Below, piece by piece: positions 62,518 through 64,000 of a stretch of 64,000 bases of DNA. Every line of letters starts with the position of its first letter. Positions within the stretch are counted from its first letter, which is position 1. Below the pieces are notes generated by a model that had not been told where the DNA came from, did not search any database, and saw only the letters and a program-made list of their open reading frames with translations. The translations under genes were made by a program, and so were the position numbers. Origin of the DNA: Vulcanimicrobium alpinum (GTDB taxonomy: Bacteria > Vulcanimicrobiota > Vulcanimicrobiia > Vulcanimicrobiales > Vulcanimicrobiaceae). The stretch is taken from positions 1,364,001 through 1,428,000 of the forward strand of contig NZ_AP025523.1 of assembly GCF_027923555.1 (NCBI RefSeq). The letters run 5' to 3'.

Positions 62518-63518
62518 GTGCGGCGCTGGAACTTGCCCACGAGATTCCGCAGCGCGCGTTGTGCACTGCAGCGGGCATCAGCCGCTCGACGCTGCGGCGC
62601 CGCCTAAACGGCACGCCGGAACGACTTCCGTCCGTGATCTCGCGCCGGCGCTCGAGAAGAGCACTGAGCGAACACGAGCAAGCTGAGGTGCTCGCGGTGC
62701 TGCATGGCGAGCGGTTTGCCGATCGCGCGCCGGCGACGATCCACGCGACCTTGCTGGACGAAGGTATCTACCTGTGCTCGGTGAGCACGATGTACCGCCT
62801 GCTGCGAGCAAACGCGGAGGTGCGCGAACGTCGCCGTATTGCACGTCATCCGGAGTACCGTAAGCCCGAACTGGTGGCCACCGGTCCGCGTCAAGTTTTC
62901 TCGTGGGATATCACGAAGCTGCGCGGCCCGCACCCGGGTGAGTGGTTCTCGCTGCTGGTGATGCTCGACATCTTCAGCCGGTTTGTCGTCGGCTGGATGC
63001 TCGTGCATCGGGCCAACGCCGAACTCGCACGGCACTTCATCGCGCAGACGCTGGAACGTGAAGGCATCCAGCCCGGGCACGCGATCGTTCACGCCGATCG
63101 CGGCGCGGAGATGACGGCGCAACCCGTGTGCGCCCTGATGGACAAGCTCGGCGTCGTACGTTCGCACAGCCGTCCGCACGTTAGCGACGATAACCCCTTC
63201 TCGGAGTCCCAGTTCCGCACGCTGAAGTACCATCCCGAATTCCCCGATCGATTTGGGTCGTTTGAGCACGGGCACGATTTCGTTGGTGAGTTCATGACCT
63301 GGTACAACAACGAGCACCGGCACTCCGGAATCGCGATGCTGACGCCGGCAATGGTGCATCACGGCCAGGCGGACCGCGTGCTCGCCGCCAGACACGACGT
63401 GATGCTCGCGGCTTACCGCGCCAAACCGGAACGATTCATCGGCGGATCGCCAAAGCGGATCGTGTTACCGCCCGCGGTGTGGATAAATCCGCCCGCTCAC
63501 GACGGGGTCGCCGTGTAG
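62514..63518 (+). CDS. IS3-family transposase OrfB (DDE integrase)
   Basis: A 334-residue catalytic subunit. An N-terminal HTH_21-like region (APATIHATLLDEGIYLCSVS, then TMYRLLRAN) precedes the integrase core. The DDE triad is visible in VFSWDITKLRG, AIVHADRGAEM and PFSESQFRTLKYHPEF. The C-terminal TWYNNEHRHSGIAMLTPAMV matches IS3 proteins. No internal stop, so it is probably functional. Confidence 0.94.
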   Translation: MSAALELAHEIPQRALCTAAGISRSTLRRRLNGTPERLPSVISRRRSRRALSEHEQAEVLAVLHGERFADRAPATIHATLLDEGIYLCSVSTMYRLLRANAEVRERRRIARHPEYRKPELVATGPRQVFSWDITKLRGPHPGEWFSLLVMLDIFSRFVVGWMLVHRANAELARHFIAQTLEREGIQPGHAIVHADRGAEMTAQPVCALMDKLGVVRSHSRPHVSDDNPFSESQFRTLKYHPEFPDRFGSFEHGHDFVGEFMTWYNNEHRHSGIAMLTPAMVHHGQADRVLAARHDVMLAAYRAKPERFIGGSPKRIVLPPAVWINPPAHDGVAV

Positions 63519-64000
63519 GCGCTCACAAAAAGCAGATGACTAACAGGACCAAACACCTTGACAGATTCCGCCTCGATGGCAATCGCTACGTGTACCTGTG
63601 GGTCGACGGCATCCATCTTGGCGCCGGCCCCGCTGACGACGGCGCGTGTTGCTCGTGGTGATTGGGGCAGATGCCGATGGCACCAAGCATTTGGTGGCCC
63701 TCGACGATGCGATGAGTGAGAGCGAACTGAGTTGGACGGAGCTTTTCGAAGACCTTAAAAAGCGCGGTTTACACATGCCGCAACTCCTCATCGCCGACGG
63801 CGCAAACGGGTTATGGGCTGCTGCCGGGAAGGCACTTCCCAACACGCGACAGCAACGGTGCTGGCTGCACAAAGTACGCAACGTCTTGGACAAGCTTCCC
63901 GAGAAACAGAAGCCGCGCGTCCATACCGAACTGCGATGCATCGTAAACGCGCCGAGCGAGACGGAAGCGCGCGATCGGATCGAGGCGCTCGCGAAAACAT

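Larger units (their letters stand above)
61950..63567 (+). mobile_element. IS3-family insertion sequence inside the IS256 transposase
   Basis: About 1.6 kb between the two CCGCCTC copies. TGTCAAG (61956-61962) near the left end and CTTGACA (63557-63563) near the right end form the core of imperfect terminal inverted repeats. It carries orfA and orfB. The exact ends are not fixed; a five-base GCCTC target duplication is one good reading. Its orfB is complete, so the element may be active. Confidence 0.85.
61470..64000 (+). pseudogene. IS256-family transposase, split by an IS3 element and frameshifted
   Basis: The N-terminal part runs from TTG 61470 (SVELDELCRAKVAELVQSYL, then ALIPKYRRRLPSIDKTIHQL) to WKKRRL at about 61949. 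The rest resumes at 63575 with DGNRYVYLWVDGIHLGAGP (first catalytic Asp) and LLIADGANGLWAAAGK (second Asp), then CWLHKVRNVLDKLP, and runs off the window. Joining across the insertion gives the seamless WKKRRLDGNRYVYLWVDG. The direct repeat CCGCCTC is present at 61943-61949 and 63568-63574. A further one-base loss near 63645 breaks the second half; restoring a C in GACGACGG gives DDRRVLLVVIGADADGTKHL. Confidence 0.9.

Overview
The window reads as one contiguous, high-GC bacterial chromosome segment. An outer membrane is implied by a TolC-type channel, an EmrA-type adaptor and a LolA-like periplasmic domain. Yet several gene blocks follow Firmicutes-type order: PASTA-rpe-thi-rpmB-fakA-plsX, cmk-plsC-ispH, and radA / PIN-TRAM-ispD-ispF-(gltX)-cysS-rlmB-sigH. 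OpcA and a transaldolase/glucose-6-phosphate isomerase fusion are also present. Together this suggests a diderm member of the Terrabacteria, most likely Candidatus Eremiobacterota (WPS-2 / Vulcanimicrobiota). That placement is inference from gene content; no rRNA or tRNA gene was found by eye.

Layout. 0-3.7 kb: an ECF sigma factor with its DGPF (YCII) partner, a lone ABC solute-binding protein, a WYL regulator and an exported histidine-rich protein. 3.75-4.8 kb: no convincing protein gene, but three diverged tandem units on the minus strand, each with a TTGCnn-N17-TAnGAT promoter, a conserved 5' hairpin and a terminator-like hairpin. This is the strongest candidate for an undescribed element. 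4.8-10 kb: a complete Liv-type branched-chain amino acid ABC operon headed by a beta-lactamase-fold serine hydrolase. 10-15.2 kb: a STAS-LolA fusion, TetR, EmrA and TolC. 15.2-18.1 kb: amino acid and peptide enzymes, two of them frameshifted. 18.1-30.8 kb: pentose phosphate genes (pgl, then tkt, tal-pgi, gnd, zwf, opcA), interrupted by a LysR/MFS efflux pair. 30.9-37.5 kb: dapD and an aminotransferase, formimidoyltransferase, an S9 peptidase and radA. 37.5-44.6 kb: a tightly overlapping plus-strand operon, VOC-cmk-plsC-ispH-prenyl synthase-yebC-PASTA-rpe-thiL. 44.7-52.1 kb: rpmB (minus), then fakA-like-plsX-degV-hemW-PIN/TRAM-ispD-ispF with start/stop overlaps. 52-59.3 kb: two small ORFs, a 910-residue LuxR ATPase regulator, a GltX C-terminal domain standing alone, cysS, rlmB and a SigH-like sigma factor. 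59.3-64 kb: an insertion-sequence zone, where an IS256 C-terminal relic, an ArsR-rhodanese/LysR pair and a second IS256 transposase split by an IS3 element lie together.

How the genes work together. The pentose phosphate block supplies NADPH and pentoses from glucose-6-phosphate, and rpe lies in the later operon. ispD, ispF, ispH and a prenyl diphosphate synthase give four steps of MEP-pathway isoprenoid synthesis. plsX, plsC and the FakA-like protein belong to phospholipid synthesis. The Liv operon, peptidases, dapD/aminotransferase and hydroxyproline-type epimerase point to amino acid uptake and turnover. Four reading-frame breaks (about 3.1, 15.4, 17.3 and 63.6 kb) can each be repaired by restoring one G or C in a short G/C run, so sequence error is as likely as gene decay.
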